A DNA stretch of 64,000 nucleotides from Amblyomma americanum (taxonomy: Eukaryota; Arthropoda; Arachnida; Ixodida; Ixodidae). The position numbers and the translations under genes are program-made. Below, one piece after another: positions 25,301 through 31,057 of the stretch (its first letter is position 1; each line of letters starts with the position of its first letter). The stretch is from contig NC_135505.1 in assembly GCF_052857255.1 (NCBI RefSeq), positions 30,909,097 through 30,973,096 of the forward strand, in the 5' to 3' direction. Below the pieces are notes generated by a model. The model worked only from the letters and a program-made list of their open reading frames with translations. It did no database searches and was not told the origin of the DNA.

Positions 25301-28173
25301 CGTGCTATCGAAAGTCGAAAAACTGACATGGATATTACGGTGAACTACACGCCTGTCAGTAATTAGGGAGCCTAGCTGTAATAGTTAAAACTTAGCTATT
25401 CACTATTAGTGAACCAGCCAGCTAGTTTGCACGTCTTGGCTGTATACTGATCTACTACACCGCTTACAACGCCATGCCGTAAAAAGAGCTCTTTTAACTC
25501 AAAAAGCTTATTATTAAGAAATTGTGAAAATCTATGGTAGAACACCCTGTATAAACAAAGGAAAGGGTCCTGCTTGAAATTTTACACCATGGTTAGCGGG
25601 ATTGATTTTAAAGAAAAATGAACAGAAAGGTTACAGATAGAATTGGTTTTCAAAGGATTCCTCAAATGAAAGTAAATTTCAAGTAAAACTTGTTGCCGGG
25701 ACAGTTGGCGATGTATTATCTTGGGAAACATGTTACCTCAAGATACGACAGCGCTCACAAGGGAGGCACCAAGAAATAATTGCTACTAACAACTGATTTG
25801 TGAATTGGAATTCAAGCAGTTTATATAGGCCGACACGGTACTTATCTTCGACATAGACGTCAACAAGGGGTAAAGGATCCATTGTAAGGGAATAGCGCAA
25901 CAGCGGCGGGACATAGACGAGACAAGCGGTGCACATATTAGAACCCAGTTTACTAGAATCACTTAAAGCGCTTTCTATGTGTTGTCACTGCTGCGCCGTT
26001 GTCTTAAGTGAATGGATACCAACTCGCCCAAATTTCAGCTTTACTGAAAAGGTAAATGGCCATTAAAGGGGTAAGATCAGGAAGAAACGAATTCGTTCAT
26101 TTGGCTGGCTCAGAATCGAACCGCGATGAAAGCAAAAGGTGACTGTTTAAATGTAATGAAAAGTAATACGGCAAGTTCTGAAAAAAGCCAAGGGTATCTT
26201 CGACGGGTATGGAACCCAAATGCAGAGAATTGGTTTTTTGCACCTCATTGCCGTTTACTGCCGCTCATAAGTACAGTACCTTCCTCCATAGGCTGCTTGT
26301 ACTTCAATAAACGGATAAATTGGGCTTCGTCCGGTGTTCGTCCGTCGTGGACGTTATTCTAGCTAAGTTGAGTTAGCCTGTTTCTCACGAGAATTGCCTT
26401 TTGCTCTCAATCTCATAAATATGTGACCTTTATGGACAGAAGCCGTGCAAGATGCTCAATTTTAAGAACACATCTCAAGGTTAGGCTTATTTTCTTTAAG
26501 GCGCCTGTGATCTATATTTCGTGCCCGGCAAATATCATTTAAGTGGTTCTACGTGCACGACATCCATATACCTCGATGAAACGCTGATGTAATTTAAGTT
26601 TGCCCTGTTCCTTTTATCTTTTTTTTCAGCACTTAAAGAATGGGAGCGAAGCTCGCCTTGACGAATATATTGGGCTGCGGGCGTCCTTTATGGTATGTGC
26701 GGCTCGTTGCTTCCTAATCGTAATAGACTGAGTATGCAGGCACGTTTACGAATGGTGACAAGGCATGTCAGCGTCGGAGACAATAAGAGACCGATGAGGT
26801 GCGCTCTTTGTTAAAGATATGCAGTCCGAGTATTTCAATTCTGAGATATGTAGTGGGGCCCCTTGGCTCCACTGAAAGTCATAAATCATAAACACCGGAT
26901 GTATGAGGAGAAGTGTACCTCACTTCCCGTAAGTTTGAAGTACTGTCGATGAAAACCGAGGCAAACTGCATGACCCAGAATAAGAGCCAAGGGTTTGTAT
27001 ACTTTTAACAAAAATCTGACTTTATTGACTGCGCATAGACCATTCGTTCTAACACGGCAGCATAATGTATTATCATTATGACATGTCATCGCCTCACCAA
27101 ACTAAGCTTTGCAGGTTATCTCCACACACCACGTAGGCATAATTGCACTAAGCTCTCAGAAGAAGCCTTGTTACCGAAGTTTTCATAATTACTTCGGTCA
27201 TATTAAACTGCCTCTGCACTGCCTTGTAAACAGCACCGAACTTTCACCTCTTATGTTGACAGCACTCAGTTGCATGTTTGGACAGCACTCTGCACTAATT
27301 TACTCAAATGAATGTTAAGCATTTTGGCGCTGGCCGAAATTTAATAAACATAAAGTGGGAAAACAACCTTTGTATTGGAGGGGTGTTAGTAAGTTGAATA
27401 TCTGATACCATGCTTATAAAACTGATTCATTCGCTGTCATATAAAAAAGAGGGCATATGCCTCTGCAGGCTTTGAAGAAAAGCATTGATAATTACACACG
27501 GCCACATCTGCTTCCGGGAACGGATTTTGATACTGAAGATAAGATATTCTTTTTATCTTTTGGCCATGTGAGTATAATCGATCTTGTTTATTTCTTAATA
27601 AGCTTACTGGAAGATGGGAGCATGTACTTTAATAAATAATACCTTTTTCTTACAGCTCTTTTGCCCATTCAACATTGGAAAAAGCCTCGCCAGAAGTAGG
27701 TCGGATGATTCTGCGGCTAATCAAGACGGTGACAGTTACAAGAAACGGTTAGTTTTCTCGGTATAGCTTAACCAAATATTTTGCCTGGTTTATTGGCATC
27801 TCAGTATGAAAGTATACGGCTTAGAACAGCACCCACTGCTCCTATTTACTGGTATTGAACAGTGCCGTGGTATTTAGCCAACAAAACCAAATGAACATTG
27901 CTTAAATACAAATTATGTCGGATGCCCAATATAAATGAGCGAGTTATATAAATTTATTTCGTGTTATCGAACCATAGCTAAATAAATTAGTCTGTTATCC
28001 GTCGATAGTATAAGTAGTTCCCTTCCGTTGCAGCACATTTATTCAACGTTCTGTGTTGTTTCCTTTTCAGACTTAATGACGTCATGAAGGGTTTCGACGG
28101 CTTTCAAAAGGCCTTCAAGTGCGCTGTCACGAAGGATGAGTGCAATCTTTTGCCTCCAGCTATTCGCCGCTAA
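1266..28173 (+). CDS. M13 (neprilysin/ECE-like) family protein, catalytically inactive, C-terminal 441 residues
   Basis: Spliced gene; CDS joins 1266-1399, 2488-2728, 2826-2924, 3022-3099, 3783-3892, 5177-5235, 7305-7356, 7430-7500, 24576-24700, 26630-26692, 27469-27567, 27656-27747 and 28071-28173. All junctions are AG/GT with matching phases, giving 1326 nt and 441 residues plus stop. M13 blocks appear in family order: PDYY and NYAAW of the N-lobe, IGYPDWML, MYY in place of NAYY, the LPAAELVPYY block, ALNFG, EEFWDQETKRNF, GLRASF, LPGTDF, FFLSFGH and FKC near the C-terminus. M13 enzymes are usually membrane-bound zinc endopeptidases of about 700-750 residues that cleave bioactive peptides; their N-terminal exons would lie upstream of the window. 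HExxH reads FLIVN, ENxxxD is lost and the usual terminal CxW is absent, so hydrolysis is not expected. The intact frame argues against a simple pseudogene. A binding or decoy role is inference. Confidence 0.88.
2488..2728 (+). CDS. M13-like gene exon: NYxxW and conserved Cys/LY block
   Basis: Acceptor TTCTGCTTTCAG, donor GTAAGC at 2729. Carries NYAAWTYVRSL, a conserved Cys (ALCIKQL) and the SLYSKYNF block where family members read LYxxxYF. Largest coding exon of the gene. Confidence 0.88.
2826..2924 (+). CDS. M13-like gene exon
   Basis: 33 codons, phase 0 at both ends; donor GTGAGT at 2925. Reads VNKMINFIMSSFTKI then NKWMSLSTKKKVIQR, matching the M13 pattern in which a helix is followed by xxWMDxxTKxxA. 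Confidence 0.86.
3022..3099 (+). CDS. M13-like gene exon: IGYPDW motif
   Basis: 26 codons, acceptor CGTTTCAG, donor GTTAGT. Contains IIGYPDWMLNDAEVDGLY, the M13 I(G/A)YPDWIxDDxELDxxY motif. Confidence 0.9.
3783..3892 (+). CDS. M13-like gene exon
   Basis: 36 codons plus 2 nt; acceptor ATCTTTCAG, donor GTAAGC. Helical segment (NASFVEHLIWMQENS) corresponding to the FxNxLxxxxF stretch between YPDW and NAYY in M13. Contains one NAS sequon. Confidence 0.8.
4810..4945 (+). mobile_element. SINE fragment related to 11553-11806
   Basis: Shares with 11570-11690 the series TTTATGGCGCAA, GGCCAA.GAGCGCCATG.CACAAGG, GGTCAAAG.CCC, AAGCATTT.ACCCTAA and GCACCA. The tRNA-like head is missing. Intronic. Confidence 0.6.
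5177..5235 (+). CDS. M13-like gene exon: NAYY position
   Basis: Acceptor CCGTTTTCAG, donor GTACGT. The family substrate-binding motif NAYY/NAYF reads HMYY here, so the Asn that normally holds the substrate backbone is replaced as well. Confidence 0.82.
5385..5435. repeat. perfect 17-bp inverted repeat (hairpin)
   Basis: Arms 5385-5401 and 5419-5435 are exact reverse complements, with a 17-nt spacer that can itself pair GGCC with GGCC. Extended by four more pairs after one mismatch. Lies in an intron 150 nt after an exon. Confidence 0.85.
7155..7290 (+). mobile_element. RTE LINE 3' end
   Basis: Decodes as WADEIKKFAG, SQLPQERVIWRD and WQAFALQSALSGCY followed by a TGATGATGATG tail, the usual RTE 3' end. 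It stops only a few nucleotides before a coding exon acceptor. Confidence 0.65.
7305..7356 (+). CDS. M13-like gene exon: LPAAELVPYY (IPAGILQPPF equivalent)
   Basis: 52 nt with phases 2/2. Acceptor TTTTCAG lies 15-20 nt after the ATGATGATG tail of an RTE LINE fragment. Donor GTAGGT at 7357. Sequence corresponds to the block just upstream of the zinc helix in M13. Confidence 0.85.
7430..7500 (+). CDS. M13-like gene exon: degenerate zinc-binding helix
   Basis: Reads ALNFGTVGALAGFLIVNVL then DRFD. The family consensus is xLNxGxIGxVxGHExTHxFD, so codons 7467-7481 (F L I V N) stand where HExTH should be: both His ligands and the catalytic Glu are lost while flanking ALNFG and FD remain. Donor taken as GTACGT at 7501, which gives the phase required by the next exon. 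Confidence 0.88.
7838..8170 (-). mobile_element. 3' fragment of an RNase-H-type LINE
   Basis: Begins on the plus strand with TAGTAGTAGACCTTTATT, like the 3' end of the larger LINE at 53722 (TAGTAGTAGCAATAACTTTATT), and continues with gatched GC-rich text typical of these 3' ends. No intact domain. Confidence 0.45.
8468..8600 (+). mobile_element. RTE LINE 3' fragment
   Basis: Encodes EKFAG, QWAQLAKNRANWMDMGEW, the same tail peptide as the 7155 and 9779 RTE copies. Short and 5'-truncated. Confidence 0.6.
8830..9270 (-). mobile_element. 3' LTR fragment with polypurine tract
   Basis: On the minus strand a G-rich tract (GGGGCGGGGGGG, plus coordinates 9256-9267) is followed two bases later by TGTTGAGGCT starting at 9253, the layout of a polypurine tract and the start of a 3' LTR. 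The open reading upstream (9270-9435) may be the end of a pol frame. The LTR 3' limit is not resolved and no second LTR is visible. Confidence 0.4.
9484..9712 (-). mobile_element. Ruka-like tRNA-derived SINE, minus orientation
   Basis: Contains the SINE body in reverse: GGAAAATGGCGCAGTATCTG-like 3' end, CACCTGAACCGC, CCACCTGGGGATCTTTAACG, GCGGCCGCCGCGGTCG. The tRNA head is truncated where it abuts the RTE LINE. Confidence 0.75.
9713..12640 (-). mobile_element. RTE-type LINE, near full length but broken
   Basis: Reading minus strand: endonuclease pieces at 12515-12077 (TGDFTAKVGK with the Asp-Phe of the APE fold), RT at 11181-10978 and 10821-10534 (AIIDYEKAFDS, GVRQGDMISPMLF), thumb/linker at 10328-10095 (VAEYVYLGQVV, LPMLTYGAET) and the basic tail at 10000-9779 (KKWAWAGHVMRRQDNRW). 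Frames are interrupted by stops, frameshifts and a SINE at 11553-11806. RTE elements encode an APE endonuclease and RT for target-primed reverse transcription. Lies inside the 17-kb intron. Confidence 0.85.
11553..11806 (-). mobile_element. tRNA-derived SINE inserted in the RTE LINE
   Basis: Reverse complement starts CCGCAGTGGCGGCCTAGTCG (A-box region) and has GGGTTCGATCC (B box) about 40 nt later, then the body shared with 4810-4945 and a GATGATGAT-like tail. It separates the endonuclease and RT segments of the RTE element. Target duplication not identified. Confidence 0.75.
12850..13375 (+). other. STPR-like basic-repeat ORF with CpG-rich promoter-like leader
   Basis: A CpG-rich leader (12860-13010, repeated GCATGCGC, TGACGTCA at 12919, TATAAA near 12996) precedes a coding-like stretch at 13100-13290. 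Two overlapping frames together give TPEQ, ERLAKRRRQEAEKRQRQAA, the pattern of STPR-type DNA-binding repeats. A frameshift separates the halves. A second copy of the same ORF family is at 36753-37329, so this is a dispersed family rather than a unique gene. Confidence 0.45.
13950..14520 (-). mobile_element. 3' fragment of an RNase-H-type LINE
   Basis: Minus-strand 14505-14242 encodes ADCNVHLRHLVWTFPG, like the Cys/His-containing C-terminal domain of RNH-bearing LINEs (CNVHHxxWxCP). The plus-side end carries a G-run (13941-13953). Confidence 0.5.
15043..17841 (-). CDS. CR1-like LINE ORF2: endonuclease and reverse transcriptase
   Basis: 933 codons including stop. N-terminal APE endonuclease: SNIRSLLPKRDEL, LTETWLSS, GDFNYPS, SDHSLLHFDV. 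RT: RPISLTSIPCKIMEHVI, FLDFSKAFDTVSHELL, GVPQGSVLGPLLFLIYIN, FADDCVIY (both catalytic Asp present), then NKCKH and YKYLGVYV. The frame nominally opens at GTG 17841; there is no ATG before the endonuclease core (first internal Met lies about 90 residues in). It is in the same frame as ORF1, eight codons after its TAG, so expression by readthrough or reinitiation must be assumed. It would nick the target and copy element RNA. Confidence 0.9.
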   Translation of the reverse strand: MSDTGNSLSFLFSNIRSLLPKRDELNPIIDSCDADVVLLTETWLSSKIADIELFDCKKRYNVFRSDRSERSGGGVLIAVADNFVASPINIPTSLELVWVELSVRFKRMILGICYRPPSSSHTFVDELHDSLNMITVRFPSTPIVLAGDFNYPSIVWTSTSPYLSSFSTECKKFLSTCMDFNLSQLVSKPTRTTLSSSNVLDLVLTNVPDHIPSIFYLPGLSDHSLLHFDVQIPVSIRVSQTKHIRDYKRADFNAINCELAGFLDDYLPGFSQRSLYANWDLFKDIVEHLINTFVPLRSLKCDRESPWFNNVLKRLSNKKKRLFRSAKLLNSKQRWEAYFSAAAEYKGALKNAKDTFFNHTLPAMLVNNPKQFWNVVNKKDPSTILLTSSDGVAFPPYECASVLNNIFAAAFSTNVSLVHRVCPVFDALPMDPVIFDTSGIQCIIENLKVSSSCGVDNINSKFLINTKYYCSIILTKLFEQSLATGCIPNDRKIGKVIPLHKSGSKHSPDNFRPISLTSIPCKIMEHVIYSHLISFLESNSFFSIAQHGFRKSFSCETQLICFTHDLHCILDHGSQADCIFLDFSKAFDTVSHELLFLKLSNLNIDPNVLAWLQCFLSNRSQFVTANNINSHSLPVRSGVPQGSVLGPLLFLIYINDLPANISSSINLFADDCVIYREIKDGNDVSCLQSDINKVLDWCFTWNMQLNINKCKHVRISRLSNAPSSYHINNVSLETVSCYKYLGVYVSCNLSWKTHVEYIINNADRMLGYLRRNFSRSSTSIKLLLYKTLVRSKLEYAASVWSPGIDSLVSDLEAVQNRACRFILSNYHRTSSVTAMKSSLSLPLLSHRRSIASLCLFHKIYHNSFLNPKLLSRPCYISARVDHRHKVGIPSFHTKCFHDSFIPRTCVSWNHLPHDIAGISDNNAFRKVLNVSF
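17820..17868 (-). promoter_or_regulatory. amber codon with downstream hairpin between ORF1 and ORF2
   Basis: TAG at 17866-17868 is followed by GGCTGC, then an outer stem GCGAG/CTCGC (17855-17859 with 17820-17824) enclosing GCCAGT/ACTGGC (17840-17845 with 17827-17832; 7-nt loop). Reading continues open in the same frame into ORF2. Placement resembles readthrough signals of retroviruses with a short spacer and 3' structure. Confidence 0.5.
17866..19545 (-). CDS. CR1-like LINE ORF1 with N-terminal 2A motif
   Basis: Open for 559 codons, but the first part is translated 5' repeat; likely starts are ATG 18945 (MRLFMQV) or 18909 (MFAKKSS). From 18909: a hydrophobic, signal-like leader (VLLCLLVQSFDVCAQ), the 2A sequence SGDVELNPGP, a coiled coil (heptad-rich segment through LQELLTLRELADN), then QRRDNLLFFGL and ERTHRIG, RPVIVKFSSFKTKQQIL, ISEDYSLETRQARKKL-type sequence (GITVSEDYSLETRQARKKL), the RRM/CTD of L1-type ORF1 proteins. 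These bind element RNA as trimers. Ends STYAP then TAG. The 2A would split off a ~46-residue leader, leaving a ~300-residue nucleic-acid-binding protein. Confidence 0.85.
   Translation of the reverse strand: MKNSFALKSACEGKCESLSLCFLSPSMFTFNGHCAPTDTAWIAPAPYCCYADLASYDPSWQPSWTVAPSQKFSSSPTTSPFPLDIKERQRPAPSSGRVNSIVARLLDSMRLFMQIAGYLQIYVASTAPTDTAWIAPAPYCCYADLASYDPSWQPSWTVAPSQKFSSSPTTSPFPLDIKERQRPAPSSGRVNSIVARLLDSMRLFMQVSNDVPMFAKKSSNVCLVLFPRPQVLLCLLVQSFDVCAQLVLQSGDVELNPGPGTRSKNSETDDSVQEKLNDVLTLLQNVNSRTARMETEQLRLIASISEIKENQESMKKNISDIDARLSAVELQASASDEALQELLTLRELADNLISENAKLRLSQSQLEDRQRRDNLLFFGLRDSPTETWEGTEDKLLSVISNCFRPALMKDAFERTHRIGTFTDDKCRPVIVKFSSFKTKQQILSQPAKLKDEGITVSEDYSLETRQARKKLLQFAKGQDSFYKLRHNKLYIKNKCYSYNPARDCVFMEANLRASATSLDSNLSHGIAGSSHAEPTDRLSPSPVHNQQSNDGTSGSTYAP
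18769..18795 (-). other. 2A (StopGo) ribosome-skipping motif GDVELNPGP
   Basis: Codons for G D V E L N P G P, preceded by LVLQS, fully match the D(V/I)ExNPGP consensus. Skipping would occur between Gly 18772-18774 and Pro 18769-18771. 2A motifs are known from some trypanosome and animal APE-type non-LTR elements. Confidence 0.88.
18928..19442 (-). repeat. two apparently identical 239-bp tandem copies in the LINE 5' region
   Basis: 18928-19166 and 19204-19442 read the same base for base by eye, separated by 37 bp of unique sequence (276-bp period, divisible by three). Contains TTTATAT and the start of the ORF1 leader. Resembles 5' monomers that carry LINE promoters. Confidence 0.85.
20035..20307 (-). 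CDS. unrecognised 90-codon ORF in a CpG-rich stretch
   Basis: ATG at 20307 (MLKNMKSGNPPVKRQCLEIG...) to a stop at 20035; acidic middle (SDPEFEKTE), Arg-rich end. A GC-rich stretch with TGACGTCA-like GTGACGTCAA precedes it on the minus strand (20374-20383). Could be a 5' exon or part of a repeat; I recognise no family. Confidence 0.25.
   Translation of the reverse strand: MLKNMKSGNPPVKRQCLEIGGMIETVEYRGLSDPEFEKTERLQAGVYGLCYARPENGFHKSQLCTQTDDMARLTSVGGRSRRRLATGGHR
20700..21430 (-). mobile_element. possible LTR and leader of an LTR element
   Basis: On the minus strand TTTTGGTGCCGAGG (plus 21178-21191) resembles the end of an LTR followed by a primer-binding site beginning TGGTGCC. GC-rich sequence follows downstream (20840-21170). 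No gag or pol domain is visible, so this is a weak call. Confidence 0.25.
22440..23215. other. GC-rich island with unexplained 249-codon plus-strand ORF
   Basis: Plus-strand ORF 22464-23213 is Arg/Thr-rich without a recognisable domain; 22640-22840 is strongly GC-rich. The composition resembles LTR or promoter DNA of tick elements. I see no splice or domain evidence for a gene. Confidence 0.2.
23560..23606 (+). repeat. 12-bp minisatellite, unit GTTGTAGGCCTG
   Basis: About four near-identical copies in tandem, inside a plus-strand ORF (23457-23813) that would read GLVVGLVVGLVAGL. The ORF has no other support. Confidence 0.6.
24576..24700 (+). CDS. M13-like gene exon after the zinc helix
   Basis: 125 nt; acceptor TTCCTAG, donor GTAAGA. 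Encodes ADNGKRTGSKLV then EEFWDQETKRNF and CLKNE, matching the GxLxxWWTxxTxxxFxxxxxCl stretch of M13. An acceptor at 24567 is also in phase and would add three residues. Confidence 0.83.
24907..25549. mobile_element. 643-bp palindromic MITE with CAGGGTGT termini
   Basis: Ends CAGGGTGTT...AACACCCTG with TA on both sides (24905-24906, 25550-25551). Both halves are diverged inverted copies: e.g. TTTGAGTTACAAGAGCGC against TTTGAGTTAAAAGAGCTC, GACGTGC, and a central CCCAACAAATTTTGCC against the complementary AAAATTTGTTGGG. Arms are about 300 bp. No transposase. Lies in an intron 200 nt after an M13-like exon. Confidence 0.8.
26630..26692 (+). CDS. M13-like gene exon: ENxxxD/GLR block
   Basis: 21 codons, phase 0/0, acceptor with a strong T-tract. 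Ends LDEYIGLRASFM; aligned on GLR, the zinc-ligand Glu of ENIAD becomes Ala and the Asp becomes Glu, so the third zinc ligand is missing too. Confidence 0.82.
27469..27567 (+). CDS. M13-like gene exon: LPGTDF and FFLSFGH
   Basis: 33 codons, phase 0/0; acceptor CTCTGCAG, donor GTGAGT. RPHLLPGTDFDTEDKIFFLS fits the family LPGLxxTxxQLFFxxF signature. Confidence 0.88.
27656..27747 (+). CDS. M13-like gene exon
   Basis: Acceptor TTTCTTACAG, donor GTTAGT. LFCPFNIGKSLARSRSDDS matches the WCxxxRPExxxxxxxxDxHS region, but the family His is absent. Confidence 0.8.
28071..28173 (+). CDS. M13-like gene terminal exon and stop
   Basis: Acceptor TTTCCTTTTCAG; encodes LNDVMKGFDGFQKAFKCAVT then DECNLLPPAIRR and TAA at 28171-28173. 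The Fxx(A/F)xC ending of M13 is recognisable; the usual terminal CxxW/CxVW is missing and the tail is basic. Confidence 0.87.
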
Positions 28174-28238
28174 AAGAAGTTTCATTTCACTTCCTCTTTA
28201 CGCCCCCATAGAAATAATTTCAGAGTAATGAGTGCCTT

Positions 28239-28244
28239 AATAAA
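28239..28244 (+). promoter_or_regulatory. AATAAA polyadenylation signal of the M13-like gene
   Basis: AATAAA 66 nt after the stop codon, giving a short 3' UTR that ends just before a degenerate SINE. Confidence 0.7.
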
Positions 28245-28269
28245 ACTCAGATGATTAGGATGACACTGT

Positions 28270-28450
28270 ACATTTGGTTATGAGGGACGTCGAAGTGCAA
28301 CTCCGGAACAATTTAGAGCATCCGGTGCTCTTCAACGCGCAAGACCACTGAATAGCAAAGCGGGTTTTTGCGGTTGGCTTCCATCGAAATGCGGCAGCCG
28401 GAGCAGGGATTCGAACCTGCCACGTCGAACTCAACACCAGAATTTTCAAG
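28270..28450 (-). mobile_element. degenerate tRNA-headed SINE after the M13-like gene
   Basis: Reverse reading has CAGGTTCGAATCC (B box, 28402-28420 region), CCATCGAAATGC and CCGGAGTTGCAC remnants of the SINE body. Strongly diverged; directly follows the 3' UTR. Confidence 0.5.
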
Positions 28451-29195
28451 ACAAGGGAAAACGCGTTGCGTACCACTTCAATTATTACAGGGCTAAAAAA
28501 AAGCCAGGACACCAATGTCATCCGCGCAGCTGATGCTGCCAGTGCGTTGAGCATCGGCCATTAGAAATCCATCCCGTCTCTTTGACTTCGTTTGCGGTGC
28601 TGACGACCCAGCGATATAAGCTTTTATATCTAACGTCCCTTTCCAATTTTTTGCACCCTTAGAGTCTACTGCTGGGTTCACGGGTTGCTTGACGACACAT
28701 TGCAAATCCTCGCAGGAAACAAGTGAATATGGTAATGGGCCGTTGTGAATGACGAGAAGGCTTTTCTGTGGTTTCGCTATGATAACGATACGTAAGTTCC
28801 TCCTGCACCTAATTCGCAAGTGTTTCCGGTTAGAACCATCACCGGGGAAAAATCGCATGAAGCGCTCACTTTTTGATTCTGTGTTCATCTACATACAAGT
28901 AGAGACTAAATAGTCACGTGATTGGCTTCAGCGTCGGGAAAAATTCCGCAATGCAATCCACGAACAGTCATCGCTGTGAAAGCGTGCGACCACTTGTGAT
29001 CAAAATGCCTGTCCATCGAGCCACTGCTGAACCAAACGGGGATGAGCACATATAAGACATTATCATCACTTGAAATAAGCTAAAGGCCCCTAGGTGGTCA
29101 ATACATCAGAGAGGAGCAAGGAAACAAAAGTACAGTGTGATAATTCGGCACAAAACAATGAAGGAGGCGAACGAAAATTTTGACTGCGGCCTGCG

Positions 29196-29501
29196 TTAAG
29201 GAAAAGCGAGCATAAAAAAGTACGCCGGCATCTGGAAAGACAAGAAAGGAGTTATTGTGAAATACGTTGGTCCAAAAATGACTTTTGTCACATTTTCTTC
29301 ATGGCAGTTGTAGCATTCAGCTTTTGAAAATTTGACATCGCGCTGTTGGCAAGACTTGGTAACCAGCGCATAGCACATCACTTGGCACTCACCCCAGCGG
29401 CTTAAAGGCTGCTGGCAAAGAGTTACCTTTAAATGAAGTTTGGTGGGTGCTCTACCTGATGGACACAGTGCCCGGCACCCTTTAAGGTGATGCACATTCA
29501 T
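29196..29501 (-). CDS. cysteine-rich ORF, unrecognised
   Basis: 101-codon frame on the minus strand with eight cysteines in about 65 residues, spaced C-3-C-14-C-8-C-3-C-7-C-11-C-2-C. No signal peptide is visible at its start, but a possible donor (GTGAGT) lies inside the frame. It could be an exon of a secreted cysteine-rich protein or chance. Confidence 0.25.
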   Translation of the reverse strand: MNVHHLKGCRALCPSGRAPTKLHLKVTLCQQPLSRWGECQVMCYALVTKSCQQRDVKFSKAECYNCHEENVTKVIFGPTYFTITPFLSFQMPAYFFMLAFP

Positions 29502-29984
29502 TTAGGTGCGACGTTCAAGGATGTCCGGACGTTGCAACCTCATGAATGGTTTTCCGAGAGCAAAGAACGTTTTCTTCGGTGAAATACTGCTACCAAAGGT
29601 GGGCATCATGAAGCAGGTAACATGTTTTAACTACCAATATTATGACATAAAATTTAAGCGATAACGTTTAGAATATTACAAGTAGTATACATATTACACA
29701 TTTACACATTTACTAACATTTAATCAGTGTTCTTAAATTACACATTTGCACATTTACTCAGTGTTTTGTAGCTCATCGTTATAGATACCCATGTCAGTTT
29801 GTAGATTTTCGAAAATACGATTCTCCTCAGCGCCGAAGTGCAACATTTTCGGGGCCTGAACACGATCGAAACCGAAACCGCACGGCCGGAGAGCACGCGT
29901 AGCTACGCCTACAAGCGCTCAGGTATGGGACGAGCGCCGGCGGCGGCAGTATTGTGCAGAAGAAAGTGTGCTAGGTTTATGGAG

Positions 29985-30165
29985 GGTTTAACGTCCCAAA
30001 GCGACTCAGGCTATGAGGGACGCCGTAGTGAAGGGCTCCGGAAATTTCGACCACCTGGGTTTCTTTTACGTGCACTGACATCGCACAGCACACGGGCCTC
30101 TAGAATTTCGCCTCCATCGAAATTCGACCGCCGCGGCCGGGATCGAACCCGCGTCTTTCGGGCAA
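29985..30165 (-). mobile_element. tRNA-headed SINE, minus orientation
   Basis: Contains GGGATCGAACCCGCG (B box, reverse), CGACCGCCGCGGC, CCATCGAAATTCG, CACGGGC, ACGTGCACTGACATCGCACA and CCACCTGGG, i.e. the Ruka-like body with a different head and the GTTTAACGTCCCAAAGCGAC 3' part. Confidence 0.7.
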
Positions 30166-30514
30166 GAAAGTGTTCTGTTAAGAAGAAAAACCTGTTCTTG
30201 AAATTTACTAATAGCCTTTGGTGAGACAGCCTTTGTAATGAGGCGCACGACATTCATCTCATTGTATTACGCCATAGTCACCTACCATTTACACTCTATC
30301 TATCTCCCTTTCTGTTCATTCTCTTACCCGTACTCGCGGGCGGACTCACCGCATCTTCTCTCATTAAGGTGGACTTCTTTACTACTGTTTTGTCATCCTT
30401 TGCCGCAGCCCCACCGTATTCCTCACATCCCACTGTGATGGCTGTATGTTCCTCTTCACAAAAGGAAATTTCTGGAGACAGTTACAAAGAGTGTAATGCG
30501 ATGTACCTAAACGT

Positions 30515-30640
30515 CCCTCAGTGGCCGTGGGTTAGCGCGCTCGGCTTATGACACAGTGGGCAGTGGTCCGAGCCCCAGCGGGACCATTTTTCTTTGTAGC
30601 AAAGTTGTTTTTCTGTTCAAAGGTTCTTTGTAATGGTGAT
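30515..30640 (+). mobile_element. third type of tRNA-derived SINE
   Basis: GGCCGTGGGTTAGCGCGCTCGG-type A-box head, GGTCCGAGCCCC B box about 40 nt later, then GGGACCATTTTTCTTTGT. Distinct body from the Ruka-like copies. Confidence 0.5.
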
Positions 30641-31057
30641 GGAATGACGTCACAACTGTGTATTTGAATGAGGAAGTGTGCAGTAACATAAACAGTGCTG
30701 TACTGTGTAATCGTTGTGCGGCGTTTGAATGGCGCGAGCTCATGAAGTCGTTACACCACGATCTTATCGACCAAAGAGGATTTCGTGACTCTATCGGATT
30801 GATTATCGGACTGCCGCAATTTTGGGACGCACGGAACAAGATACAGTAGAAAGTACAAGTTCAAGCTACATTTAGGGTAACAGGAGGAACGTTTTAGAAG
30901 CGTTCAAATAAGATAGGGGAAAAAGCAGAATGACAAGCAGAGTAAAAGGTACGCGACAGGAGAGGCAGGGTGACGAAGAAAAAAAAAATAGCCCAAAGAC
31001 GCCCAAACCATCTGAAAATAGACTGCTGAATTAGAAGGGCTTTTTGATGATCCCGAC

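Noticed and set aside
28493..28888. 131-codon minus-strand ORF
   Set aside because: Overlaps a degenerate SINE end, no recognisable domain, no conserved splice borders.
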